A stretch of 45,161 nucleotides of DNA, from assembly GCF_913020055.1 (NCBI RefSeq), contig NZ_CAJWCF010000027.1:1-45161 (forward strand), read 5' to 3'. The DNA comes from an uncultured Paraglaciecola sp. (lineage in GTDB: Bacteria; Pseudomonadota; Gammaproteobacteria; Enterobacterales; Alteromonadaceae). Below the pieces are notes generated by a model. It ran no database searches, was not told the DNA's origin, and was given only the letters and a program-made list of their open reading frames with translations. Below are positions 1 through 8,711 of the stretch, piece after piece (the first letter of the stretch is position 1; every line of letters begins with the position of its first letter). The position numbers and the translations under genes are program-made.

Positions 1-80
1 ACATCAGGAACGGAATAGCCTTTTTCAACCACTTGGCGAACGGCTTCTTGTTTAAATTCATCGGGATATTTTTTATTCAT
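1..80 (-). CDS. IS3-family transposase OrfA (N-terminal 26 residues only)
   Basis: An ATG at 80-78 opens a frame reading MNKKYPDEFKQEAVRQVV and then EKGYSVPDV before the window edge. This is the typical start of the helix-turn-helix OrfA (HTH_Tnp_1 type) of IS3-family transposases. OrfA binds the element's ends and normally yields the full transposase by frameshifting into OrfB, which would lie outside the window. The gene is partial here only because the window ends. Confidence 0.82.
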   Translation of the reverse strand, partial: MNKKYPDEFKQEAVRQVVEKGYSVPD

Positions 81-142
81 AACACTTTTTACCTTACTTC
101 GGTTTCTAAGTAAAAAGTGTCTACAGATTTAGGGGAAGATCA
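1..142 (-). mobile_element. IS3-family insertion sequence, left end (element continues outside the window)
   Basis: The first 142 bases read on the minus strand as the left end of an IS3-type element. The proposed tip is at 142 (TGATCTTCCCCTAAAT, then CTGTAGACAC), followed by the start of an OrfA gene. Between tip and gene lies a near-perfect hairpin: ACACTTTTTAC at 82-92 pairs with GTAAAAAGTGT at 110-120, and the stem extends inward past one bulged base. The tip was placed by resemblance to IS3 ends (TG..CCCC..GTAGACA). The other end and the target duplication are outside the window, so the boundary is approximate. Confidence 0.7.
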
Positions 143-400
143 ATATAGTGTTTCAAAATGACGTCAGTGAGTTCGTTCTTTTCAGTAACTAGTAAAAAAA
201 TATTTAATGGAATGGTTGGCAGATTGAATTTTTGAAGTACCTATTTACTTGTTGAGGGGTAATCGAATGTATTAAAACAAGTCATCTAGATATAAATGTA
301 AACATTTCTCTGTTTAGGTAGGACGACCTATGGCCGTCCACCAATAAACACAATACCGGTCTTATAAAGTTGAAAAATCAAAGACCGACACCTTTAGTTG
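143..400. other. Gene-free interval between the IS end and the quinone oxidoreductase gene
   Basis: No convincing reading frame is seen. Two weak inverted repeats are present: GGACGACC at 321-328 against GGCCGTCC at 332-339 (one mismatch, 3-base loop), and CGGTCTT at 357-363 against AAGACCG at 381-387. Both lie downstream of the leftward operon ending at 401 and could help end transcription, but neither is followed by a clear U tract. Confidence 0.4.
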
Positions 401-1375
401 TTAAGGTCGTAAGGTCATCTTTCCCTTCACCTCTCGGTTCATAACCTTATTTAAGGCGTCTTTGGCATATTGCAAAGGTACCACTTCATCAACCACCACT
501 TTGACTTTACCTTGTACATACCACTTTAATAACTCTTTCATGTTGTCGGCAAAATCCTTGGGTTGATGTTGGGTAAATGAGCCCCAAAAGACCCCCATAA
601 CCGAGTAACCTTTTACCAATGCTAGGTTGACAGGAAATTCAGGAATAGTGCCACCAGCAAAACCAACGACTAACAATCTGCCATTCCAAGCCATGCTTCT
701 TGAACAGGCGTGAAAGGTATCGCCGCCCACACATTCGTAAACCACATCAACACCTTTGCCATCAGTCACTTCTTTAATGGCTGTTTTTAAATCGGTTTCT
801 GTGTAGTTTATTAGAATGTCTGCGCCATTAGCTTTGGCCATATCTAACTTTTCTTGAGTAGAACAAACGGCAATAACAGTAGCGCCCATTTCTTTACCAA
901 TTTGCACCGCAGCTAAGCCAGTTCCACCAGCAGCACCCGTTACTAATAACGTTTCACCAGGCTGGATTTGAGCACGCTGTTTAAGTGCGTGATGAGCTGT
1001 TGCATGGGCAGTTACTAATGCAGCTGCTTCTTCATCAGGAATTTCATCGGGAATAGGCATAATGTGCGAAGCAGGACATAACACTTTTTCAGCGTAACCA
1101 CCTAACATCACCATAGCTATGACGCGCATACCCACTTTAAGATAAGGAACACCCTCGCCTACCTCGCTGATGACACCAGCGACTTCATTACCTGGTACAA
1201 AAGGAAAAGGAGGTTTCATCTGATACAAACCTTGTACCAATAATCCATCTGGAAAATTAACCCCACATGCTGTTACATCGACCACTACATGGCCTTTTTT
1301 AGCCACCGGATCAGGCACATCTTTATATTGCAGTTTTTCAACTGGGGCAAATTCTTCACATACTATGGCTTTCAT
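401..1375 (-). CDS. NADPH:quinone oxidoreductase family protein (zinc-independent MDR)
   Basis: This 324-residue medium-chain dehydrogenase/reductase probably reduces a quinone or enone using NADPH in the cytoplasm. An N-terminal GroES-like domain carries the family signature around GNEVAGVISEVGEGV. The Rossmann domain has the nucleotide motif TGAAGGTGLAAVQIGKEMGA. The zinc-binding cysteine cluster of alcohol dehydrogenases is absent, which places it with quinone reductases. The start is set at the ATG at 1375 (MKAIVCEEF) because GGAGA lies just upstream; an ATG 10 codons earlier is also possible. It is last in a leftward operon with a kinase, an acyl-CoA dehydrogenase and a histidine phosphatase, so its natural substrate may be an acyl-CoA-derived enone. 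The substrate itself is not readable from sequence. Confidence 0.88.
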   Translation of the reverse strand: MKAIVCEEFAPVEKLQYKDVPDPVAKKGHVVVDVTACGVNFPDGLLVQGLYQMKPPFPFVPGNEVAGVISEVGEGVPYLKVGMRVIAMVMLGGYAEKVLCPASHIMPIPDEIPDEEAAALVTAHATAHHALKQRAQIQPGETLLVTGAAGGTGLAAVQIGKEMGATVIAVCSTQEKLDMAKANGADILINYTETDLKTAIKEVTDGKGVDVVYECVGGDTFHACSRSMAWNGRLLVVGFAGGTIPEFPVNLALVKGYSVMGVFWGSFTQHQPKDFADNMKELLKWYVQGKVKVVVDEVVPLQYAKDALNKVMNREVKGKMTLRP

Positions 1376-1431
1376 TACATTCTCCATTAACTGTCTGATA
1401 TTCAAACAAAACCAAAGGTTTTATTTTTATA

Positions 1432-2466
1432 CTATTTGGTTAGTTTTAACGCGTATTGGGCTAAAGGTTTAACAATGGCACCTACCGCTTGCGCTTCTTT
1501 ATTAGACGCATTGCCGTCCTCTGCACGTTTTGCCACACCTTGAGCAATAGCGCCCAAGCGGAAAAAACTAAAGGCTAAATAGAAATTCCAATTGTCGATT
1601 TTGTCGATACCTACTAATTTACAGTAAGCATCCACATATTCTTGCTCTTCTGGGATCCCCAGTGGTGCCCTTTCAATACCGCCAAGGCCAGTCGCTTTGC
1701 CAACATTTTCAGGTAAACGTAATTGCATACACTGATAAGCTAAATCCGCATAAGGGTGACCTAAGGTAGATAACTCCCAGTCCAATACAGCCAATATTCT
1801 AGGCTCTGATGGATGGAACATTAAGTTGTCCATACGATAATCACCGTGTACTAGGGATATCTTACCGTCATCTTCTGGCAAATGTTTTTCGAGCCAGGCA
1901 ATTAATTGGTCCATTTCAGGGATATCTTGGGTCTCGGACAACTTGTATTGTTTACTCCAACGACTAAATTGGCGTTCGTAATAGTTACCGGGCTTACCGT
2001 AATCACTCAAACCAACTTTTTCGATGTCCACACTATGCAACGCAGCCATGACCTCAACCATATTTTGATACATTTGGCTGCGAACTTGATTGTCGGAAAT
2101 TTCTGGTAAAGCACTGTCCCAAAAAACTCGTCCCTCAACATATTCCATAATATAAAACATGCTACCAATTAGGCTTGTGTCTTCACAAAGATGGTAAACC
2201 TTGGCCACTGGTACAGAAGAGTTTTCGAGTGCGGCCAATACTTTATATTCTCGGTCAACAGCATGGGCAGACTTAAGTAACTTACCCGGAGGTTGGCGAC
2301 GTAAAACATAAGACTGATTGGCAGTCTGCAACTTAAAGGTGGGGTTTGATTGGCCACCTGCAAATTTAGTTGCCGTGACAGGCCCTTCAAAACCGGCAAC
2401 ATGCTGGGTTAAGTAGTCTGCCAAAAGCTGCTCGTCTAATTGATCAACTGAGCCTCTATCAGTCAT
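1432..2466 (-). CDS. APH/choline-kinase-fold phosphotransferase (ACAD10/11 kinase-like)
   Basis: This 344-residue protein has the aminoglycoside phosphotransferase fold. Visible motifs are the glycine-rich loop FAGGQSNPTFKL (35-46), the catalytic loop HGDYRMDN (207-214) and the metal-binding DWE (229-231). This subfamily usually sits beside an acyl-CoA dehydrogenase and matches the N-terminal kinase part of animal ACAD10/ACAD11; drug resistance is not expected. In the levulinate (lva) pathway of Pseudomonas putida a related kinase phosphorylates a 4-hydroxyacyl-CoA, and that role is inferred here from family and context. The ATG at 2466 has a good ribosome site (GAGAGGAAAA). The acyl-CoA dehydrogenase gene lies 27 bases upstream and the quinone oxidoreductase gene downstream. 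Confidence 0.87.
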   Translation of the reverse strand: MTDRGSVDQLDEQLLADYLTQHVAGFEGPVTATKFAGGQSNPTFKLQTANQSYVLRRQPPGKLLKSAHAVDREYKVLAALENSSVPVAKVYHLCEDTSLIGSMFYIMEYVEGRVFWDSALPEISDNQVRSQMYQNMVEVMAALHSVDIEKVGLSDYGKPGNYYERQFSRWSKQYKLSETQDIPEMDQLIAWLEKHLPEDDGKISLVHGDYRMDNLMFHPSEPRILAVLDWELSTLGHPYADLAYQCMQLRLPENVGKATGLGGIERAPLGIPEEQEYVDAYCKLVGIDKIDNWNFYLAFSFFRLGAIAQGVAKRAEDGNASNKEAQAVGAIVKPLAQYALKLTK

Positions 2467-2493
2467 AACATTTTCCTCTCTATCATGTGTTTA

Positions 2494-3708
2494 TTAGGCA
2501 TTTTTATCTTTTATTAGATTACGACCTAATTGCATCATGTGCACTTCATCAGGACCATCAGCTAAACGGATAGTACGAGCATAAGCATAGGTGGCAGACA
2601 GAATAAAGTCTTGGCTAGTACCTGCAGCGCCATGCATTTGGATAGCTTGGTCGATAACATTACATGCCATTTTTGGTGCCACAATTTTAATTGCAGCAAT
2701 AATATCACGACTCACTTTGTTGCCGTATCTGTCCATACTGTCAGCCGCTTTCAAAGTTAACAAACGTGCCTGTTCAATATCACAATGCATTTGCGCAATT
2801 CGTTCGCGAATAGACTGCTGTTTACTCAAAGGTTGGCCAAAAGCAATACGTGTTTCGACTCGTTCACAAGCCAAGTCTAAAGCACGCTGAGCACAACCAA
2901 TTAAACGCATACAATGATGAATTCTACCCGGCCCTAAACGACCTTGTGCGATAGCAAAACCTTCACCCTCACCGACCAATAAATTAGCCGCTGGCACTCG
3001 GACATTGTCGAATGATACTTCTGCGTGTCCAATGGGTTCATCAAAATGCCCCATCGCGGCCATGGGACGAACCACTGTTACACCCTTAGTATCTAAAGGC
3101 ACCAAAATTTGTGATTGTTGCTGATGACGAGGGGCAGATGTATCAGTTTTACCCATGACTACCATAATTTTACAGTTGGCATTCATTGCACCACTGGTAT
3201 ACCACTTAAGCCCATTAATCACATATTCGTCACCATCGCGCACAATGGAAGTTTCGATATTAGTCGCATCTGATGAAGCAACGGCAGGCTCTGTCATAGC
3301 AAATGCAGAACGAATTTCTCCTTCTAACAATGGCACTAGCCATTTCTTCTTATCTTCTTCTGAGCCATAACGTGCCAATACTTCCATATTGCCGGTATCA
3401 GGCGCGCTACAGTTAAAAACTTCACCACTCCACATCACACGGCCCATAAGTTCGCATAAAGGCGCATATTCCAAATTCGTTAGGCCTGCTCCATAAGGCA
3501 GGTAGTCTTCTGGTAAAAACAAGTTCCATAAACCTGCATCTTTAGCCTTTTGCTTAAGCTCTTCCATAATGGGAGGCGTAGCCCAACGATCAGCACTATT
3601 ATGAACTGCATCAATATACTCCTGTTCAACAGGGTAAATATGCTCATCCATAAAAGCTTGTAAACGGTCAATAAGTTTTTGCGATTTGTCGGAGTAATCA
3701 AAATTCAT
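2494..3708 (-). CDS. Acyl-CoA dehydrogenase family protein (ACAD10/11-like)
   Basis: This 404-residue flavoprotein covers the whole acyl-CoA dehydrogenase fold. It shows the FAD/substrate loop [13 protein letters not shown], the middle-domain run [16 protein letters not shown], and the C-terminal stretch [12 protein letters not shown] followed by [11 protein letters not shown]. These features fit the ACAD10/11 branch. Family members oxidise acyl-CoA; with the neighbouring kinase the likely substrate is a phosphorylated hydroxyacyl-CoA, although ordinary or branched acyl-CoA remains possible. The ATG at 3708 follows AGGAAATACAAGC. The gene sits 13 bases downstream of the histidine phosphatase gene and 27 bases upstream of the kinase gene, consistent with one transcript. 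Confidence 0.93.
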   Translation of the reverse strand: MNFDYSDKSQKLIDRLQAFMDEHIYPVEQEYIDAVHNSADRWATPPIMEELKQKAKDAGLWNLFLPEDYLPYGAGLTNLEYAPLCELMGRVMWSGEVFNCSAPDTGNMEVLARYGSEEDKKKWLVPLLEGEIRSAFAMTEPAVASSDATNIETSIVRDGDEYVINGLKWYTSGAMNANCKIMVVMGKTDTSAPRHQQQSQILVPLDTKGVTVVRPMAAMGHFDEPIGHAEVSFDNVRVPAANLLVGEGEGFAIAQGRLGPGRIHHCMRLIGCAQRALDLACERVETRIAFGQPLSKQQSIRERIAQMHCDIEQARLLTLKAADSMDRYGNKVSRDIIAAIKIVAPKMACNVIDQAIQMHGAAGTSQDFILSATYAYARTIRLADGPDEVHMMQLGRNLIKDKNA

Positions 3709-3721
3709 GCTTGTATTTCCT

Positions 3722-4399
3722 TTAGCTAAAGGTGATGGAGTCCAGTCTATCTGGACTATCTAAATGTGGAACATTATTAAAACTGGCTAAACGTATATTA
3801 TTTTTGTTGAAGTAAAAATGGCTGATACTGGTATTACGGACTTGCATGTTCATTTCAATCACCTGTTTAGCATCAAATCCTAAAACCAGGCTCATTAACA
3901 TGGATATAGCGCCCCCCGAGCTCACAATCAAAATAGGCTTATCGCTATCTTGTTGGCAAACAATATTGAGGGAACGTTGTACTCTATTTCTAAATCCTAG
4001 CCAGCTCTCATCTAATTCAGACTCAGGCAACAAGTCCTCAGACCATGCATACATGGCTAGTTTTAATAACCGATAAAAATCAGCGGGTTTAGGGGTTGTG
4101 GGTAAAGTATGTTGTGGATTTAATGCCAAAAAACTTTTACCAATATTTTGAAAATTAAATTCGTTAAAACCCGAGTCTATAGTCACTTCAGGAGAGTGAG
4201 CTAAACCATCGACAATGCCTTGGGTGGTTTCTTGATGCCGAACCAAATCACCCATAAATGCCTGTGAAAAGGAAATGTCACGTGAAGTAAAATAATCGCC
4301 CAACCAACGCGCCTGTTGATGACCCAAATCACTTAACTTGTCGTAATTTTTTGCTCCAAATGAAGCTTGTCCATGACGGACTAAATAGAACTCAGACAC
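3722..4399 (-). CDS. Histidine phosphatase family protein (phosphoglycerate mutase-like)
   Basis: This 225-residue cytoplasmic protein of the histidine phosphatase superfamily begins with the phosphohistidine motif [10 protein letters not shown] near residue 6. [12 protein letters not shown] follows at about 24-35, and a later SSGG segment (about 160) carries the expected turn but not an obvious second catalytic histidine at the usual place. The start is GTG at 4399 with GGTGA upstream; no ATG fits the conserved N-terminus. It is first in the leftward operon. Family members remove phosphate from small molecules or proteins; here it may act on a phosphorylated intermediate made by the operon's kinase, which is speculative. 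A promoter should lie in 4400-4500 but was not resolved. Confidence 0.85.
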   Translation of the reverse strand: MSEFYLVRHGQASFGAKNYDKLSDLGHQQARWLGDYFTSRDISFSQAFMGDLVRHQETTQGIVDGLAHSPEVTIDSGFNEFNFQNIGKSFLALNPQHTLPTTPKPADFYRLLKLAMYAWSEDLLPESELDESWLGFRNRVQRSLNIVCQQDSDKPILIVSSGGAISMLMSLVLGFDAKQVIEMNMQVRNTSISHFYFNKNNIRLASFNNVPHLDSPDRLDSITFS

Positions 4400-4880
4400 G
4401 TATTCACCGTTAATTTTTTAACTTTATTGATAGTATTCTCAATAGATCTATTAGTTGAATTTATTATTTTAATAAAATTACATTTAGTAAATTTATATCG
4501 GCTAATAGGATTAAACAGTCCATCTCGCTATTTACCCATTTGGAAGCGTATCTGCCACTCCTTCTGGGTGAGGTTAGAACTGCTTTTACTTTTATAAGGA
4601 TTTTTCTACCTAGCCCAGTAAACCTAAAGTATCTAGACGCGATTGAAGCAATTATAACCATCGCTAAATGGCAAGATTGTTAGATGTTCCGTTATAACAC
4701 CACCAGCCTATTAACATTTAACAAACCAAACGTTTACTTTTAACTAATTTTATTGATAAAGTAACAGGTCTGATGAGTGGGTTTTTGCAAGTTGTAAATA
4801 AACACAAAGATTCATTTTCACCAAAACGATTTTAAAACCCAAAAAATAGACTAGCGACGCTAGCAAAAAGAGAACATACA
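4400..4880. other. Divergent intergenic region before the TonB-dependent receptor
   Basis: This 481-base AT-rich stretch lies between divergent genes and must hold both promoters. Two palindromes are visible. CTAGCG-A-CGCTAG at 4851-4863 ends 17 bases before the receptor ATG, next to its ribosome site, and could be an operator or a 5'-UTR hairpin. AAACGTTT at 4728-4735 (inside CAAACGTTTACT) resembles the core of LacI-family operators, but the flanks are not fully symmetrical. No gene is supported. Confidence 0.4.
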
Positions 4881-7460
4881 ATGAAACAGACACTGCCAAT
4901 ACGTTTTAAACCCTCCGCTCTATCAAGCATAGTTGCATTATCACTTGCACTATCTAGTTCTATGTCTTTTGCTCAAGAAGCCGAAGATGAAGGCCGCTTA
5001 GAAACCATCACTGTTACCGCACAAAAAAGAGCACAAAATCTTCAAGAAGTACCCGTCTCTGTTACTGCATTTACCGGTGATGAAATGGCTGAAGCGGTCA
5101 TCAAAGACATGTACGACTTACAAACAAACGTACCTGGTTTAGGTGCTTTTCAAAGCCAAAGCGCAACCAACTCAAGCTTTTCTATTCGAGGCGTAGGGAC
5201 TTCATCACAAAACTTTGGACTTGAGTCTTCTGTAGGTTTGTATGTGGACGGTGTATACCGTGCGCGTCAAAACTCAATGATCAATAACTTAGTCGATGTG
5301 GCAGCAGTAGAAGTATTACGTGGTCCTCAAGGTACACTTTTTGGTAAAAACACGCCTTCTGGTGCAATCTTAGTTAGCACTGCTAAGCCTAGTCATGACG
5401 GTGATGATGGTTTTGTTGAGGCAACTGTTGGTAATTACGGATTAGTCAATTTGTCTGGCGCCATGTCATTCTCGGCCATTGAAGATGTATTGGCTTTCAG
5501 AGCAACTGCTTTCAGTAGTTCAAGAGACGGCACAATTAGCGATGTGAATTTAGGTGAAGATACCCTGAATGATAGAAATCGCTGGGGTGCGCGTTTACAA
5601 GCTTTGTATACACCTGGTGACGATGTGTCGCTAAGAATTATCGCTGATTATTCCGATATCGATGAGATATGCTGTGGTGCACCAGTACAGTTAAGTAACG
5701 TTCAAGCTCTTGAACTTCCTGGAACGTTTGGCTCAGATGCAGCGTTACCTAGTCTAGGCGGTACTGTATTCACAGGTGGTGATGCGTTTTACGACAGAGA
5801 AGTAGCCTTGTCGTTTTTACCTGAGTCAACCATGACAGACAAAGGTTTGTCTGCTGAGCTTAACTGGGACATTGATGACAACTATACTTTAGTCTCTATC
5901 TCAGCTTATCGTAACTTTGAATCTTTCGATAATATCGATACTGATTTTACCGATGCGGATTTGTTTGGAACAAGTAACCTATCAGCACAAAAATCATTCT
6001 CACAAGAACTTCGTCTAGATTACACAGGCGATAAAGTGAATTATATTTTAGGTGCCTACTACTTCACCCAAGAATTAGATTTAGAATACAGTCTCTATAC
6101 TGATTCACTGTTTAATTCCTTTTTCTTATCTCAATTTGAAGGTGCATTTGACCCACTTTTTGCAGGGTTGGATGAAATAAGCGCCTTAACAGGCGGATTT
6201 ATTGCTCCAACAGCGGTAGCTGCGCCAGCAGGTACAGGGTTCGATCATGTTGCAGCGCAAGAACACGAGAGTTACGCACTTTTCGCACAGTTTGATTATC
6301 AGTTTACAGATGAGTTAACTCTAACAGCCGGTATTCGATATACAGATGAGTCAAAAGACTTAGCCACTGAGTTTACTGAGAATTTGCCAAGCGGCGAAGA
6401 CTTCCCTACCTTCTTTTCTAATACTACAGAGCTAGCAATTGGAGGAGGCTTAGCAGGCGCAGCATTGCAAAACATTGGTGCCGCATTGCTCTCGGGACAA
6501 GCTCCATCAGCTGCTGATTTAGAAGCTATTCGACCTTTTCAAACAATAGGTTGGGGATTTAATGCATTAGGCGCTACAACAGCTGCTCGTCCTAACATTG
6601 TAGAAGAATTATCTGATGACCAGATTACCGGTACCGTTAAATTAAGCTGGCAACCAAACCGAGATACGTTGGTTTATGGTTCATTTGGTACAGGTTACAA
6701 GTCTGGTGGAACAAATACAGACCGTATTGCAAATGGTTTTGCGCCTTTGTTTGATGCTGAAACATCTGAATCTTTCGAACTTGGTATTAAGAAAGACTTA
6801 CGCGATTATGATTTACGTATAAATGCAGCAGCTCACTACACCACAGTTGAAGATTTCCAAGCGAATACCTTTACAGGTAATGGTTTTAACTTGCAAAACG
6901 CTGGAGATTATGAAATTTCTGGCTTCGAAGTTGAAGCGACTTGGGTACCTATGGACGACCTTGAAGTGAACTTAGCTTGGGCATTTGTGGACGCTGAATA
7001 TAAGACGTTCACAGGAGGAAATTGCTGGGTAGCTTATACATTCCATACTGGCATTGACGATCCAGGTCGCCAAAATGCAACTGACCAGTTCTGTGATCGT
7101 TCAGGCGACAGACCAGGTGGCGAGCCGAAGAACTATGCTGTAATCAGTGTGAAAAAAGACTTCGAGTTAGCCGATGATATATATAGTTACATACAAGGTG
7201 ATTTCAGCCATACAAGCGAAATTATCCTTGATGGCAGTAACGACCCTTATGCTATTCAAGATGCATATAACATCGTTAACCTAAGACTCTTCATGAACTT
7301 TGAAGACATGGATATGGATGTAGTAGTTTGGGCCCGTAACCTTCTTGACGAAGAATACATTAACCGCACTAACTTCAACGCACCACTACAAACAGGTAAG
7401 TTGAATGCGTATATGGCTGAGCCTACTACTTTTGGTGTGACAGTTAAAAAACGTTTTTAA
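4881..7460 (+). CDS. TonB-dependent receptor
   Basis: This 859-residue outer-membrane receptor imports a ligand into the periplasm using TonB-ExbBD energy. Residues 1-31 are a signal peptide ending SFA. A TonB-box-like ETITVTAQK is near 40-48, and a plug domain follows with VEVLRGPQGTLFGKNTPSGA. A long 22-strand-type barrel ends in phenylalanine (VKKRF), as the BAM complex requires. Loops are rich in Asp, Glu and Gly. No neighbouring gene reveals the ligand: glutathione peroxidase follows, and carbohydrate enzymes are over 10 kb away. Receptors with this N-terminal pattern in marine bacteria often serve carbohydrates or aromatics, but siderophores are not excluded. The ribosome site is AAAAGAGAA. 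A strong terminator follows, so it is probably monocistronic. Confidence 0.95.
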   Translation: MKQTLPIRFKPSALSSIVALSLALSSSMSFAQEAEDEGRLETITVTAQKRAQNLQEVPVSVTAFTGDEMAEAVIKDMYDLQTNVPGLGAFQSQSATNSSFSIRGVGTSSQNFGLESSVGLYVDGVYRARQNSMINNLVDVAAVEVLRGPQGTLFGKNTPSGAILVSTAKPSHDGDDGFVEATVGNYGLVNLSGAMSFSAIEDVLAFRATAFSSSRDGTISDVNLGEDTLNDRNRWGARLQALYTPGDDVSLRIIADYSDIDEICCGAPVQLSNVQALELPGTFGSDAALPSLGGTVFTGGDAFYDREVALSFLPESTMTDKGLSAELNWDIDDNYTLVSISAYRNFESFDNIDTDFTDADLFGTSNLSAQKSFSQELRLDYTGDKVNYILGAYYFTQELDLEYSLYTDSLFNSFFLSQFEGAFDPLFAGLDEISALTGGFIAPTAVAAPAGTGFDHVAAQEHESYALFAQFDYQFTDELTLTAGIRYTDESKDLATEFTENLPSGEDFPTFFSNTTELAIGGGLAGAALQNIGAALLSGQAPSAADLEAIRPFQTIGWGFNALGATTAARPNIVEELSDDQITGTVKLSWQPNRDTLVYGSFGTGYKSGGTNTDRIANGFAPLFDAETSESFELGIKKDLRDYDLRINAAAHYTTVEDFQANTFTGNGFNLQNAGDYEISGFEVEATWVPMDDLEVNLAWAFVDAEYKTFTGGNCWVAYTFHTGIDDPGRQNATDQFCDRSGDRPGGEPKNYAVISVKKDFELADDIYSYIQGDFSHTSEIILDGSNDPYAIQDAYNIVNLRLFMNFEDMDMDVVVWARNLLDEEYINRTNFNAPLQTGKLNAYMAEPTTFGVTVKKRF

Positions 7461-7486
7461 TTTGTGCCCATTTAGTTAGATTTTTT

Positions 7487-7510
7487 AAGCCGGCTTTTGC
7501 CGGCTTTTTA
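7487..7510 (+). terminator. Rho-independent terminator after the TonB-dependent receptor
   Basis: AAGCCGGC (7487-7494) and GCCGGCTT (7499-7506) form a perfect GC-rich stem around a TTTT loop, followed by a T-rich tail. It lies 27 bases after the receptor stop codon. Confidence 0.88.
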
Positions 7511-7646
7511 TTGCCTAATAAATAATTGAAAGTGATCCATTAGGCGGCTTTAATCACTAAGTACTAAGGTAAATACACAACCACACTAATTAAACGCCAA
7601 TACAATCCGCTATTATTATTGGTCTAATGAAATAAGGCACAAAATC

Positions 7647-8207
7647 ATGAAATTTTTAACCAAGGCTAAGATACTGGTTACCGTTGCATTACTGTCGGTT
7701 ACGTCAATAAGTGCCAATGCAAGCGACTGTCCAGATTTGCTCAAGTTTGTAAAACGTAAACTTAACTCCCAAGATACAGTTAATATGTGTGAGGCTTATC
7801 ACGGTAAAACAATCCTATTTGTGAATACAGCCAGTTACTGTGGCTTTACTCCTCAGTTTGAAGGTCTTGAAGCCTTGTATAGCCAATATAACGATAAAGG
7901 GTTTGTGGTCCTAGGCTTCCCTTCTCATGACTTCAACCAAGAGGACAAAAGTGAAGTCAAAACAGGACAAATATGCCGATTAACTTACGGGGTTAAATTT
8001 CCCATGTTTGAGGCGATGTCGGTGAAAGGCGAAGACGTCGACCCACTGTATCGAATGCTAGCCAATAAATCTGGGCAAGCGCCAAAGTGGAACTTCTTTA
8101 AGTACTTAATGGATAAAAATGGCAATATTGTTAATGCTTACGCTTCTGCAGTCAAACCTACAGATGAAGCTTTGATGAATGATATTGAAAAGGCATTGCA
8201 GTTGTAA
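7647..8207 (+). CDS. Glutathione peroxidase family protein, exported
   Basis: This 186-residue thiol peroxidase reduces hydroperoxides. A signal peptide (1-25, ending SANA) predicts a periplasmic location, whereas many bacterial homologues are cytosolic. The peroxidatic cysteine is C65 in NTASYCGFTPQF, and a second cysteine in QICRLTYGVKFPMF may be the resolving one. The usual FPCNQF motif appears as FPSHDF, so a conserved cysteine is replaced by serine, while the following NQED is retained. The catalytic tryptophan and asparagine are in WNFFKYLMDKNG. It is a cysteine enzyme, with no selenocysteine codon. It is likely monocistronic, between two terminators, and the ribosome site is AAGGCAC. 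Confidence 0.93.
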   Translation: MKFLTKAKILVTVALLSVTSISANASDCPDLLKFVKRKLNSQDTVNMCEAYHGKTILFVNTASYCGFTPQFEGLEALYSQYNDKGFVVLGFPSHDFNQEDKSEVKTGQICRLTYGVKFPMFEAMSVKGEDVDPLYRMLANKSGQAPKWNFFKYLMDKNGNIVNAYASAVKPTDEALMNDIEKALQL

Positions 8208-8256
8208 TTCACTGAAATATGTTTGCAAGAGTAACCTGCCAAAAAAACCTTAAATG

Positions 8257-8285
8257 TGCGAACACTTCAGTGTTCGCAATTTTTT
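8257..8285. terminator. Bidirectional terminator between convergent genes
   Basis: TGCGAACAC (8257-8265) and GTGTTCGCA (8270-8278) pair perfectly around TTCA and are followed by ATTTTTTT. It lies between the glutathione peroxidase gene and the leftward gene at 8348. The A-rich flank on the other side lets it work for both strands. Confidence 0.85.
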
Positions 8286-8347
8286 TGCTTGGTGTGATGT
8301 TCCGTTTAGCAGCTTACAAAACCTAAGAACCCGCCAAACTGATCTTA

Positions 8348-8632
8348 TCAAGATTTTATATTAACGCTATCGTCCAGAGTGACCGTTTTCGCATCCACCC
8401 TGTCGATGATTTTAATGATAGTCGTTTGTACCGTCTTATCCTGACGAATATCCGTTTCGCTATTAAAGGTTTCTAACATAGGCTCGGCATTTTCTTGTTC
8501 GATAAAACCTACTTCAACTTTTGTAGCTATTGCTTCACTAGGACCAAAATATTGAATACTAATCATCGGGTAACCATGAAACCCTCGTTTCACTCGTTTA
8601 CTAATACGTTTTTGTGACTTATCTAAGTTCAT
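8348..8632 (-). CDS. Conserved hypothetical protein (94 aa)
   Basis: This small basic-to-acidic soluble protein has no signal or membrane segment. The N-terminal half contains KRVKRGFHGYPMISIQYFGP followed by a segment ending ATKVEVGF, a pattern I associate with an uncharacterised proteobacterial family in which RKGF.G.P...V..YGP..ATKV is conserved. The C-terminal half is predicted alpha/beta (TIIKIIDRVDAKTVTLDDSV). The ATG at 8632 is followed by a lysine-rich stretch typical of genuine starts. It lies on its own between a terminator and the kinase gene's 3' end. No function can be assigned. Confidence 0.65.
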   Translation of the reverse strand: MNLDKSQKRISKRVKRGFHGYPMISIQYFGPSEAIATKVEVGFIEQENAEPMLETFNSETDIRQDKTVQTTIIKIIDRVDAKTVTLDDSVNIKS

Positions 8633-8711
8633 TTATGCTCTCAATGATTGATTTAAGGTAGATATTAACTGAGTCGGCAAACAATTGGCTAACTTAATGG
8701 GACTCAACAAT

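Noticed and set aside
321-387. Two inverted repeats as a terminator of the first operon
   Set aside because: Stems are short or mismatched and lack a U tract on the relevant strand, so not called as a terminator.
1432-2466. Aminoglycoside resistance phosphotransferase
   Set aside because: The kinase fold is right, but the operon with acyl-CoA dehydrogenase and the ACAD10/11-like subfamily argue for acyl-CoA metabolism.
4464-4661. 65-codon leftward frame in the region before the TonB-dependent receptor
   Set aside because: No ribosome site, odd residue composition, no recognisable family; the interval is AT-rich intergenic DNA.
4728-4737. LacI-family operator before the TonB-dependent receptor
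   Set aside because: Only the AAACGTTT core is symmetrical and no LacI-type regulator gene is in the window; kept only as a note.
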